Below are positions 26,345 through 34,205 of a DNA stretch of 64,000 nucleotides, piece after piece. The first letter of the stretch is position 1. The number at the start of each line of letters is the position of its first letter. Source of the stretch: JANNPJ01 sp035474375. Lineage in GTDB: Bacteria > Actinomycetota > Actinomycetes > Actinomycetales > Kineosporiaceae. The notes below the pieces were generated by a model, which saw only the letters and a list, made by a program, of their open reading frames with translations, did no database searches and was not told the DNA's origin. The translations under genes and the position numbers were made by a program. The stretch lies in the NCBI GenBank assembly GCA_035474375.1, contig DATINJ010000036.1, forward strand, positions 1-64,000. The letters are read 5' to 3'.

Positions 26345-26742
26345 CCCTTGGGTTCCAGCAATTCGATCCGGTTGCCGTGCAGGTCATGGGAGTAGAACCG
26401 GCGGTGGCCGGGGAAGTTGTCGTCCCACTCCACGCCCGCACCGGCCGCTTCGAGCCGCTTCGCCAACGCATCGAGATCCTTGACCAGGATGCCGGGATGC
26501 GCCTTCGCCGCGGCCCGGAAGTCCTTCTCCACCCCGAGGTGGATCTCCAACCCGGTGGACCGGAACCAGCAACCACCACGAGCGGCGAGCACCGGCGGCT
26601 TCTCCAGCTCGGTCATCCCGAGGATCTCTCCGTAGTAGCGCCGGGCAAGGTCCTCGCCGCCGGGCGGGATCGCCAACTGCACGTGGTGCAACCCAGGAAA
26701 TTCATAGCTGTTCTCGACTGTGGCATCGCCGGTTTCGGACAT
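26341..26742 (-). CDS. Possible independent VOC translation product, copy B
   Basis: The same frame as the 3' part of the ATP-grasp gene. The internal ATG at 26742 has its own strong ribosome site, so a 133-aa product identical (apart from Ser2) to copy A is likely made in addition to, or instead of, the fusion. Whether the long form, the short form or both exist cannot be settled from sequence. Confidence 0.6.
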   Translation of the reverse strand: MSETGDATVENSYEFPGLHHVQLAIPPGGEDLARRYYGEILGMTELEKPPVLAARGGCWFRSTGLEIHLGVEKDFRAAAKAHPGILVKDLDALAKRLEAAGAGVEWDDNFPGHRRFYSHDLHGNRIELLEPKG

Positions 26743-28011
26743 CGGTGCTCCTTCGGTCAAGGGTTGCCTGGGTGGTTCCCCTGGGGTGATTGTCACTGTG
26801 ACCATTTCGGCCGCAGCACGGGCGATTTCCAGAGCGTGGGCCGGAGAGTCGGAGATCGCTCGGACCACCAGCAGTCGATCCCGCGAGTCCCGCAGGACGT
26901 CGACCACATCGGTCCCAACCTCCAGTTCAAGCTCCACGGACAGGACTCCGGGCACGGCGCGGGCTTCGGCCAGCCCGTCTACCGCGGTCACCAGACCAGA
27001 CCGGTCGGGAACCCGGTACCAGATGGCCGGATACTGATCGCTCGCCTGGAGGTCCTGGCAGCCGCTACGGATCCGGTCGATCACTTGCTCGCCGAGCGAC
27101 TGGCGTACCAGAAAATCGAGCAGGTCGAGCCCGTAGGTATCCCGAATCGTCTCCGGGATCAGGTCACCGGCCGGCCGCAGATGTGTCTCCACCAGCATCG
27201 GGCCCGCGTCGGTGAGAATGAGCTCGGTGTGAGTCAGGCCATCCTGTACATCCAGCGCGCGGAGTAGGTCCGTCACGACCTGGCGGATCTGGATCTCGGT
27301 TTCGGCCGGGAGCTCGCCGCGAATCATGTGCCCGAGTTCTACGCAATGCGTCGGGTCCTTCACCTTCACCGTGACCGCGACGACGAGGTGTTCGCCTCGC
27401 TCGGAGAACGCCTCGACACTGATCTCCGGGCCAGCCAAGAAGGACTCGACCATCAAGCGGTCGTCCGCGGCATCACCGGCCGCAGCACCCCAGTTCCAGG
27501 CCGCCTCGGCTTGGGTCGGGTCCGAGACCACGGTGACGCCCGCGCTGGCCGCCCCCATCACCGGCTTCACCACGACGGGATATCCGTGCCGGGCCGCGAA
27601 GGCGGTGATATCGCTCGCTGCGGTGATCAGTTCGGCAACCGGTCCGGGAAGACCGGCCGAAGCCAGCCGTTCCCGCATGTGCAACTTGTCATGGACCGCT
27701 CGCACGGTTTCCGGAGAGTGCATCCGCAACTGCAGAGCGCTCGCCACGGCGGCCGCCTTGTCCTGGTCCTTCTCGCTGAAGCTGGCGACGTGGGTGATCG
27801 GCTGAACTCCGTGGATCGCTTTCGCCATGTCGATCCAGGCGGCGTCCTCAGTAGCGGAGAGTCCCACAATCCGCGCATGGAGGGACGCGTCCCGAACCCG
27901 CTTCAGGACCCCGCTCCGGACCAGGACCGAGGTCTGGGTCTGCGCATCGACCTGGTGGACGTGCGCGGGAAGTTCGCGACCGTTCCCCACGATCAGAACG
28001 TGACGGATCAT
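26341..28011 (-). CDS. ATP-grasp ligase fused in frame to VOC protein (copy B)
   Basis: 556 aa. Residues 1-410 are an ATP-grasp carboxylate-amine ligase of the BacD/L-amino-acid-ligase type: YPVVVKPVMGAASAGVTVV (ATP-binding Lys), RLMVESFLAGPEISVEAFS and GPMLVETHLRPAGDLIP (metal Glu and Arg), plus the C-terminal lobe. It would join a carboxylic acid to an amine, possibly the peptide to the sugar acid, through an acyl phosphate. Residues 424-556 are the VOC module. An internal ATG at 26742 has AAGGAG (26748-26753) 5 nt upstream, so the VOC part may also be made alone. No stop separates them. This copy equals copy A except at residue 2. Confidence 0.88.
   Translation of the reverse strand: MIRHVLIVGNGRELPAHVHQVDAQTQTSVLVRSGVLKRVRDASLHARIVGLSATEDAAWIDMAKAIHGVQPITHVASFSEKDQDKAAAVASALQLRMHSPETVRAVHDKLHMRERLASAGLPGPVAELITAASDITAFAARHGYPVVVKPVMGAASAGVTVVSDPTQAEAAWNWGAAAGDAADDRLMVESFLAGPEISVEAFSERGEHLVVAVTVKVKDPTHCVELGHMIRGELPAETEIQIRQVVTDLLRALDVQDGLTHTELILTDAGPMLVETHLRPAGDLIPETIRDTYGLDLLDFLVRQSLGEQVIDRIRSGCQDLQASDQYPAIWYRVPDRSGLVTAVDGLAEARAVPGVLSVELELEVGTDVVDVLRDSRDRLLVVRAISDSPAHALEIARAAAEMVTVTITPGEPPRQPLTEGAPMSETGDATVENSYEFPGLHHVQLAIPPGGEDLARRYYGEILGMTELEKPPVLAARGGCWFRSTGLEIHLGVEKDFRAAAKAHPGILVKDLDALAKRLEAAGAGVEWDDNFPGHRRFYSHDLHGNRIELLEPKG
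26364..26736 (-). repeat. Dispersed near-identical repeat, copy B (VOC domain)
   Basis: Matches 7985-8357 with about six mismatches by eye, same strand. The homology covers the coding part and the ribosome site but not the flanks. Recombination between the copies would delete about 18.4 kb, including both NRPS genes. Confidence 0.9.
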
Positions 28012-28832
28012 GTCGTGCTCCTCGCAACCATTCGACCGGCGGTATTCATCAACTGCAGAGAGCCGTTGAGCAGACCGATGTCCGCGGGCGCTGACCTGAG
28101 CGCCTGGAGACTTCGGCTGAACTCGTCAAAAGCGATCCGGCGGGACGGCGCCGGATTAGCCAGCCCAGCCCGCCAGGCCTGCTTGGCCGCCGTGCCCAAG
28201 CCCTTGCTGTTCCGGTGCAGAACGCGCAGATCCCAGAGGAAGCGGCAATCCACGCCCTCGCCGGCCAATCGGGAGACCAATCCGTTGTCTCCGCCGGCCG
28301 CCAAGATGGGGAAGCCGTTCGCATTCCGGAAGGCTTTGCGATCCACCACGGAATTCCCGCCGGCTAGAAAGGATGTTGTCTGCCCGGTAAATAGCGCCGA
28401 ATAGCGCTGGTCGTACCGCCACTGCCGAGCTCGGCTGACAATTCCGTGGTCGAACGGCAGGACCCGCCCGGTGAAAGCCTGCCAACCGGCGTCCACCGCG
28501 GTCGAAGCGATCGTGAACCAGTCCTGCGGCAGCCGCGCGTCATCGTCGAGAAAGGCCATGTCGTCCCCGAGTGCAGCCTCGACCGCAGTATTGCGGCAGC
28601 GGTCAGGCCCTTGGCTGGTTTCATGGCGAATGAGCTGAACCGGTACTCGGACCAACGCCGAATCGATCTGACAAGGAACTCGCGATCCGTCGTCGATCAC
28701 AATGATTTCGCGAAGCCGCCCGTTGTCCGCGGCGGTCACTGAACGCAGGCAGGCCGCGAGATCACCGGGCCGGTCGCGGGTGGGGATGATGGCTGAGAAG
28801 GACCGTGGCTGCAGGCTGCCGGACGTACTCAT
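28008..28832 (-). CDS. Family 2 glycosyltransferase
   Basis: About 274 aa from the ATG at 28832, which overlaps the upstream stop as ATGA; an in-frame extension to 28940 lies inside the deacetylase gene and lacks support. GT-A fold motifs: FSAIIPTRDRPGDLAACLRS at the N-terminus, IIVIDDGS (first Asp), DRCRNTAVEAALGDDMAFLDDDARLP (DxD for metal-nucleotide sugar) and FLAGGNSVVDRKAF. No membrane segments, so it probably acts in the cytoplasm or peripherally. It would transfer a sugar from a nucleotide donor, plausibly the uronic acid donor made by the nucleotide-sugar dehydrogenase in this operon, to the growing product. ATGA overlaps on both sides. Confidence 0.9.
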   Translation of the reverse strand: MSTSGSLQPRSFSAIIPTRDRPGDLAACLRSVTAADNGRLREIIVIDDGSRVPCQIDSALVRVPVQLIRHETSQGPDRCRNTAVEAALGDDMAFLDDDARLPQDWFTIASTAVDAGWQAFTGRVLPFDHGIVSRARQWRYDQRYSALFTGQTTSFLAGGNSVVDRKAFRNANGFPILAAGGDNGLVSRLAGEGVDCRFLWDLRVLHRNSKGLGTAAKQAWRAGLANPAPSRRIAFDEFSRSLQALRSAPADIGLLNGSLQLMNTAGRMVARSTT

Positions 28833-29635
28833 GCGCTCAGCTCCCAGCGAATTCGCCATTCGTTCACGATGCCTGGCCAACTGTCGTCCTGATCCGTAGG
28901 CAGGTAGACCCGGCGAATCGCCTGTGGTGCCTCGGTCCACGGACGCGGTGCTGCCTTCACCGTTCCGAACGCGACCACGTCGCTGGTGAAACCATCGACC
29001 CGACGAGGAATTGGAGCGGCCAGGCCGTACGGGAAGGCATAGGCCGGAAGCGTTACGCCGGCTCGTTCCCGCAGCTGGGTCAGTGAATCACGAACCTCGC
29101 TGTCGACTTCTTCCTGGGACAGGTCAGGCAGCGGGCGATGAGTGACTCCGTGGGCAGCGATGGTGTGCCCGGCCGCCGCCAGTTCGCCCACGTTGGACCA
29201 CGAAAGGTAATTCTCAGCGGGGTTTTCCGAGCGCTGCCCGAGGAGTCCTGTGCAGACGAAGAAGGTGGCGCTGATGCCCCGATCCTGCATCGCCGGAACC
29301 GCCACCTCGAGCACGTCGGCGTAACCGTCGTCAAACGTGAACAGCACCGACGGGGCTTGTGGCGGCGCCGAGAACGTACCGTCGGGCTGTATCAGGTCAT
29401 CGAGTGACACCGGGGCAAATTTCTCCAGCACCAGATCCAGCGCCCGGACGAACGACTCCGGGCGCAGGCTCGTGTAGTGCTGGTGGGTGGGATGCACGTG
29501 GTGGAAGTAGAGCACCAGTGGCCACCCGTGAGCCGAAGCAGACCGGAAACTCTCCTGGCCGCCGACAGGGTGCCCGGCTAACTGTTCGGCGGTGAATATT
29601 GAGCTGTCGATCGGCGTTTCGAATTTCTGTTGCAC
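28829..29635 (-). CDS. Polysaccharide (NodB-type) deacetylase, first gene of the operon
   Basis: 268 aa, GTG start with AAGGGGAG about 7 nt upstream. No signal peptide, unlike the secreted CE4 enzyme at 6049, so it is probably cytoplasmic. NodB motifs: LFTFDDGYADVLEVA (Asp pair), TIAAHGVTHRPLPDLS (His-x3-His metal ligands) and AYAFPYGLAAPIPRR in the substrate site. Such proteins remove N-acetyl groups from GlcNAc-containing small molecules, as in mycothiol-like or aminoglycoside pathways, freeing an amine that the ATP-grasp enzyme or NRPS could acylate (inference). It is the start of the 13-gene unit. The next gene overlaps as ATGA. Confidence 0.9.
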   Translation of the reverse strand: MQQKFETPIDSSIFTAEQLAGHPVGGQESFRSASAHGWPLVLYFHHVHPTHQHYTSLRPESFVRALDLVLEKFAPVSLDDLIQPDGTFSAPPQAPSVLFTFDDGYADVLEVAVPAMQDRGISATFFVCTGLLGQRSENPAENYLSWSNVGELAAAGHTIAAHGVTHRPLPDLSQEEVDSEVRDSLTQLRERAGVTLPAYAFPYGLAAPIPRRVDGFTSDVVAFGTVKAAPRPWTEAPQAIRRVYLPTDQDDSWPGIVNEWRIRWELSA

Positions 29636-30033
29636 CGCTCCCCTTAACCCATACTGATATCCCAGTTATTTACATAGCGGCGATAAATCTATTCGTGAAC
29701 CAGTGCGGGCATGACCCATCCAGGCATCCGCACCAGTAGGAACAAAAGGCCGGCCGAATTAGCCAACGGCTAGGAGCACCGAGATGTTAAAAATGATTCC
29801 AGGCACGCCGAAATCGCCCCCTTGCGGTCCCACCCGTCAACTCCCCCACTCAGATCAGCCAACAAGGAAGACCTCGGTAGAGGTTCGCGTTCCTTGCGGA
29901 CTCGCAGAGCCGCCCCACGGTGCCCTCCGACCACCGGAAAGTTACCACCGGCACCTTTGGCACTCAACACTTCTGACCATTTAGCCGGTTATACCGCGAC
30001 ATCAGCAGCGCCACGCCCGAGTCGTATTATCAC

Positions 30034-30050
30034 GATATGTGAGACATATC
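30034..30050. promoter_or_regulatory. Palindromic operator candidate
   Basis: GATATGTGAGACATATC: perfect 7-bp arms with a 3-nt spacer, in the AT-rich region between the biosynthetic operon and the 30251 gene. The size fits a TetR/GntR-like dimer site. No such regulator is encoded next to it. Confidence 0.5.
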
Positions 30051-30192
30051 TTGTGCTGTGCGTCACGTAGTTGTCGAGCAAGGATCGCCCTGCGCGACAT
30101 TCCTTGTATTGTCGACCAATTTTATACTCTATTTACCATCGGTCGCACCGGACGTTGCCCCAAATCCCCGCCGACCGCTGACTTCCTGCCGG

Positions 30193-30243
30193 GAGACCGG
30201 TCTCTATCACCGTGAGGGTCTCCTCACCGTGACGGAGGTGAGG
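30193..30243 (+). promoter_or_regulatory. Alternating hairpins in the 5' leader of the 30251 gene
   Basis: GAGACCGGTCTC (30193-30204) is a perfect palindrome. GTGAGG/CCTCAC (30212-30217 with 30222-30227) and CCTCACC/GGTGAGG (30222-30228 with 30237-30243) share the CCTCAC strand, so only one can form. The second hairpin encloses the GGAGG at 30234-30238, just before the GTG start, and would block it. Confidence 0.5.
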
Positions 30244-30250
30244 TGACTCG

Positions 30251-30880
30251 GTGCCCGAGAGCGAGGTCTTTGCCCGCCTTTCAGACCCGGCGTCCAGCCT
30301 GCTGGAACAGGCCGTCCACTACGGGCTGAGCAGTCTCGACGTCATCACACCGAGCGCCATGCGCGAGCCGACTCCCTGTGCAGGCTGGGATCTCGCGGCG
30401 CTGCTTCGGCACCTGAGCGAGTCGCTGTCGGCGCTACGGGAGGGCGCCTGCGCAGGCCGGATCGAGATGGTGCAACCCGCCGGCGCCAGGCCGACCGGCC
30501 CAACCGAGGCTGAGGCGCTGCTTGCCGATCTTCGGCTGGCGGCCACCAGTCTGGTCCTGGAATGGCAGCGAATACCAATGTCTGACAATCATTTTGCCAT
30601 TGGCGAGCTGCCGCTAAGGATTGCCGTCGTCGAGGTCGTGGCGGCGATGGAAATCGCTGTCCACGGGTGGGACATTTTTGAGTCCTGCCACTCGCCACGC
30701 CCGATTCCGGTGCGATTGGCCTTGGACCTGTTGCGACGGTCATCGATGCTTGTTGACGACACGGTCCGGCCGGAGTTGTTCGGCGCCCCGATCGAGATCA
30801 GTGCCTTGGCCGGCCCGAGCGATCGACTGGTGGCGTTTCTCGGGCGCCGGCCCCGTCGTCGTCACCCGTTCCCAACCTGA
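30251..30880 (+). CDS. TIGR03086-type (mycothiol-dependent maleylpyruvate isomerase N-terminal, DinB-like) protein
   Basis: 209 aa, GTG start with GGAGG about 12 nt upstream. The N-terminal four-helix DinB-like bundle includes TPSAMREPTPCAGWDLAALLRHL, the actinobacterial signature in which the first helix region leads to a metal His (LRHLSE), and later MEIAVHGWDIFES, the second metal-His motif. Members bind a divalent metal and often use mycothiol; the substrate is usually unknown. It is followed 41 bp later by a GGDEF-EAL gene on the same strand, so the two may be co-transcribed. The hairpins before it suggest post-transcriptional control. Confidence 0.85.
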   Translation: MPESEVFARLSDPASSLLEQAVHYGLSSLDVITPSAMREPTPCAGWDLAALLRHLSESLSALREGACAGRIEMVQPAGARPTGPTEAEALLADLRLAATSLVLEWQRIPMSDNHFAIGELPLRIAVVEVVAAMEIAVHGWDIFESCHSPRPIPVRLALDLLRRSSMLVDDTVRPELFGAPIEISALAGPSDRLVAFLGRRPRRRHPFPT

Positions 30881-30920
30881 ACCACCTCAAGCCAACGGCG
30901 CGAGTGGCCGAAAACAAGGT

Positions 30921-33359
30921 ATGACTGTCCCGGTCGTCAGGTCGAGGGGCGACTCTGGCGTCCCATCGGTGCTGGCACCGGCCGACGCGGTGGTTTCCCG
31001 GCTGCGCACCAGCGCTCGCTTGGCGGTGGTCATCGGGCTGCTTCTGATCCCGACCGCCCTCGCGAACTGGGCGTTCATCTCGGTGATCGGCGGGCAGGTG
31101 GCGTTCACCGCACATGAGCGGGACGGCGTTGTGGTGCTGCGACCGGCTTTGACCGCACTCGTCGCCACCGTCCGCGGCGACCCAGCGGATCTGACGGCCT
31201 TGAAGTCCGCGGTTTCGGCTCATCCGGAATTACGACTGGACGTCCAGTGGTCGGCGGTGACCTCGGCGGCCGACGCCCGTGGGGAGGGATCGGGGACGCC
31301 CGCCACCCGGTTCGTGCTGGCGTCGTCCCTGGTTGGACTGATCACGCAGACCGGTAACACCTCGAACCTGATCCTCGACCCCGACCTGGATTCCTTCTAT
31401 TTGATGGACACCTTGGTCGTTCAGCTACCCAAGGCTCTGCTCGCCACCGCGGCAGCCGACGACCAAGCCGGAAATATCACGGTTGCGGTGCAGGCGTTCC
31501 GGGCCGGCACCATCTCGGGCGCGGCGGACGCGATCCGGTCCGATCTTGAAACCAGCACGAAGAACACCTCCGCTTCGGGGCTGCAGGAGAAATTGGTCAA
31601 CGCCACTGCCCTTGCCACCCGCCTGAGTATCCACGCCAGGAGCATCACCGACACCCTGGCGGACGCTCGACCGGCCGCCGTCGACCCGGGGCCGATAGCC
31701 GTCGCCGCAGCCGCCTCGGTCGATCCCACGGTGGACGCGCTGGACGATCTCCTCGCCACCCGCAGCCACGGGCTGACCACCCAGCGGACCTGGACGTTGA
31801 CGCTGAGCCTGGCCGCTCTGGTCCTTGCCTGCTGGTTCTCGGCCGCGTTCTGGTGGCGCAACCACCGGGATGTCCGCCAGATCGTGGCAGGCGTCAGCGC
31901 GATCGCCGAGGACGACCTTCGGCCACACCCCCTCCCCGGGGGGCGCGACGAGTTCGGCGACATCGCCCGAGCCGTGACCGTCGCACGACAGGCACTGCGG
32001 GAAGCACAAACCAGACAGCGGGGTCTGGAAGACGCACTGACTCACCAGGCGTTCCACGACTCCCTCACCGGGATGGCAAACCGTGCGCTGTTCACCAGTC
32101 GGGCCGAGGATGCCTTGAAGCGTCAGGACGAGACCGGAAACATGGTTGCCGTCCTGCTCCTCGATCTCGACGACTTCAAGATCGTTAATGACACCCGGGG
32201 GCACGGCGTCGGCGATGAACTGCTGGTCGCGGTCGCCGAACGGATTGGCGGCGTGATGCGACCGGACGACCTTGCCGCCCGGCTCGGTGGCGACGAGTTC
32301 GCGATCCTGGTCGAGGACGCCGACCGGGCCGAGGTCCGAGAGGTGGCCGAACGCCTGCTCAGCGTGCTCGGCGAACCGTTTCACCTGCATGGCGCGGCGA
32401 CCCGGATCGGCGCCTGTATCGGCGTGGCCTTCAACACCCCGGAGCGGAAGGGCCAGATGGACCTGGTGGAGCTGCTGCGACGCTCGGACCTGGCGCTCTA
32501 CTCCGGCAAGAAGCAGGGCAAGAACCGGGTCGTGGAGTTCCATCAGGAACTCCACACCGAGATGGTCCGGCGGATCGGCGTTCAGGCGGATCTTCAATCG
32601 GCCTTGGAACGCGAGGAGCTGATCCTGCACTATCAGCCGATCGTCGGCCTCGACAGCGGGCAGATCATCGGCGTGGAGGCGCTGGTCCGCTGGCAGCACC
32701 CGACCCGCGGCTTGGTGATGCCGGTGGACTTCATCCCGCTGGCCGAGGACACCGGCCTGATCGTTCCTCTCGGCACCTGGGTCTTGGATACCGCCTGCGC
32801 CCAACTGGCGAAGTGGAGCGCGGACTACCCGGCGGTACCGCTGCGGATGAGCGTCAACGTGTCCAGCAACCAGGTGCAGGAGGGAGATCTCACTTCGATC
32901 GTGCAAGGCAGCCTGCTGCAGCACGCCATCCCAGCCAGCAGCCTGATGCTGGAAATCACCGAGGGTGTCCTGCTCCGCGAGGACGTCACCGCGCTGACCA
33001 CCCTGACTGACTTGCGTGCCCTCGGGGTCCGGATCGCCATCGATGACTTCGGCACGGGGTACAGCTCTTTGGGCTATTTGCAGCGCTTCCCGATCGACCT
33101 GCTCAAGATCGACCGATCCTTCGTCATCGGGCTCGCCACCGACAATTTTCGCGAAGGCACTCCTGCCCGCACGGTGATCGCCCTGGCCCACGGCCTGGAG
33201 CTGGCCCTGGTCGCCGAGGGCATCGAAACCCCGGCACAGCTGGCAGAACTGCGCCGGCTCGGCTGTACCCACGGTCAGGGGTATCTGTTCTCCCCGCCGC
33301 GGTCGGCCGCTGACCTGGCACACCTGCTCGGCTCCCCGTCACCGGTCTATACATGGTGA
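30921..33359 (+). CDS. Membrane-bound GGDEF-EAL cyclic-di-GMP protein
   Basis: 812 aa from the ATG at 30921; an open extension to 30621 merely runs through the previous gene in another frame. A membrane segment lies at about residues 33-56 (LAVVIGLLLIPTALANW). An extracytoplasmic sensor of about 235 residues follows, then a second membrane segment near 295-315 (LSLAALVLACWFSAAFWW) and a HAMP-like linker. The GGDEF domain has an intact RLGGDEFAIL near 455, so it can be a diguanylate cyclase. The EAL domain has IIGVEALVRW near 585, DDFGTGYSSLGYL and AEGIET, so it can be a phosphodiesterase. Both sites look complete. The sensor's ligand is unknown. Confidence 0.95.
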   Translation: MTVPVVRSRGDSGVPSVLAPADAVVSRLRTSARLAVVIGLLLIPTALANWAFISVIGGQVAFTAHERDGVVVLRPALTALVATVRGDPADLTALKSAVSAHPELRLDVQWSAVTSAADARGEGSGTPATRFVLASSLVGLITQTGNTSNLILDPDLDSFYLMDTLVVQLPKALLATAAADDQAGNITVAVQAFRAGTISGAADAIRSDLETSTKNTSASGLQEKLVNATALATRLSIHARSITDTLADARPAAVDPGPIAVAAAASVDPTVDALDDLLATRSHGLTTQRTWTLTLSLAALVLACWFSAAFWWRNHRDVRQIVAGVSAIAEDDLRPHPLPGGRDEFGDIARAVTVARQALREAQTRQRGLEDALTHQAFHDSLTGMANRALFTSRAEDALKRQDETGNMVAVLLLDLDDFKIVNDTRGHGVGDELLVAVAERIGGVMRPDDLAARLGGDEFAILVEDADRAEVREVAERLLSVLGEPFHLHGAATRIGACIGVAFNTPERKGQMDLVELLRRSDLALYSGKKQGKNRVVEFHQELHTEMVRRIGVQADLQSALEREELILHYQPIVGLDSGQIIGVEALVRWQHPTRGLVMPVDFIPLAEDTGLIVPLGTWVLDTACAQLAKWSADYPAVPLRMSVNVSSNQVQEGDLTSIVQGSLLQHAIPASSLMLEITEGVLLREDVTALTTLTDLRALGVRIAIDDFGTGYSSLGYLQRFPIDLLKIDRSFVIGLATDNFREGTPARTVIALAHGLELALVAEGIETPAQLAELRRLGCTHGQGYLFSPPRSAADLAHLLGSPSPVYTW

Positions 33360-33437
33360 ACTGCACATCGTGAACTGCTTTGCGTTGCAAGCTTCATACT
33401 GTAGGCAACGTTCCTCCCAGATGAACGATTCGAGCCT

Positions 33438-34175
33438 ATGATCCGTATCCTCGACATGAGCCGGATCGAGGACCTGAGCATGGCCGGTTGGCGCACTGCA
33501 CACGATGGGGAACATCGCCCACCGCTGCGTGCCCGACTGCCTGAGCTGAGCTCAAAGATCGTCGGTGGCCTGGGCATCCTGCTACTCTCCCCCACCGTGC
33601 TGACAGCCGCCTCGCGATCCCAGCTCGAGGCGACGGATCCGGCCACCCCGACCTCGCCGGATTCAGCACCCAAGACCCGCGGTGACGTCGGGACGCGGAT
33701 CGCTGTGGTCGCCTCCGGACTGGCCGCGATGGCCGCGCTGGTCTACACCGCTCCAGGGGTGCCCTGGCACCGCGCCGACTCAGCGGCACCAGTGACCGGG
33801 ATCGTCGGGGCCGAGCACGCCGGCGATCCGGGAATGGACATGGCGCATGCCGCGGCCACGGCGTACAGCGGCTTCATCCGTTCCCCCGACCGCACCGTGC
33901 TAGTTGATGCCACCCCGGCAACCGTCGGGACCAACACCGTCGCCATCACCGTGCTGGACGCCGAAAAGGCTCCGGCGAAGGTTGAGCAATGGTCCGGCAC
34001 CGCCAGCCTTCCCGGCGCGAGCGACGTCGCGGTCCCGCTCGCCTCGTTCGGGCCCGGCGTGGCAGTGGCCGACATCCAGCTTCCGGTCGCCGGCAAGTGG
34101 ACCTTTACCGTCACCTATCAAGTCGCCGGAGCGAAACCGACAACCCTCACCCACGTCGTCCCGATCGGGCCCTGA
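33438..34175 (+). CDS. Membrane-anchored protein with CopD/YtkA-like C-terminal domain
   Basis: 245 aa. Two hydrophobic stretches occur, near residues 42-62 (KIVGGLGILLLSPTVL) and 93-112 (IAVVASGLAAMAALVYTA). The last 90 residues (VGTNTVAITVLDAEKAPAK through KWTFTVTYQVA) resemble the FixH/YtkA-like beta-sandwich at the C-terminus of actinobacterial CopC/CopD copper-resistance proteins. The eight-helix CopD membrane core and CopC metal His residues are absent, so this may be a remnant or a small accessory protein. A Met/His run (GDPGMDMAHAAA) could bind copper, which is speculation. The start codon is uncertain. It converges with the GH5 gene. Confidence 0.6.
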   Translation: MIRILDMSRIEDLSMAGWRTAHDGEHRPPLRARLPELSSKIVGGLGILLLSPTVLTAASRSQLEATDPATPTSPDSAPKTRGDVGTRIAVVASGLAAMAALVYTAPGVPWHRADSAAPVTGIVGAEHAGDPGMDMAHAAATAYSGFIRSPDRTVLVDATPATVGTNTVAITVLDAEKAPAKVEQWSGTASLPGASDVAVPLASFGPGVAVADIQLPVAGKWTFTVTYQVAGAKPTTLTHVVPIGP

Positions 34176-34205
34176 CCGGCCCTGACTCGATCGGGGTGGG
34201 GCTGA

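Larger units (their letters stand above)
29636..30250. promoter_or_regulatory. AT-rich divergent promoter region, no convincing gene
   Basis: 615 bp between the divergent operon start and the 30251 gene. It is clearly richer in A+T than its surroundings, for example around 29650-29700 and 30020-30130. Visible elements are the palindrome GATATGT-GAG-ACATATC at 30034-30050 and the alternating hairpins at 30193-30243. A 66-codon frame at 29784-29984 has AGGAG upstream, but its third-position base use is not coding-like. Promoters for both directions must lie here; I cannot point to exact -35/-10 boxes. Confidence 0.6.

Noticed and set aside
7985..26736. Insertion sequence or transposon bringing the VOC copies
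   Set aside because: No transposase, terminal inverted repeats or target duplications were found at either copy; homology stops at the gene.
29784..29984. Small gene in the AT-rich gap with AGGAG upstream
   Set aside because: Third codon positions do not show the GC bias of real genes here, and the opposite strand is equally open.
30621..30920. N-terminal extension of the GGDEF-EAL protein
   Set aside because: It runs through the preceding TIGR03086 gene in another frame, is Arg/Ser-rich, and the membrane segment begins after 30921.
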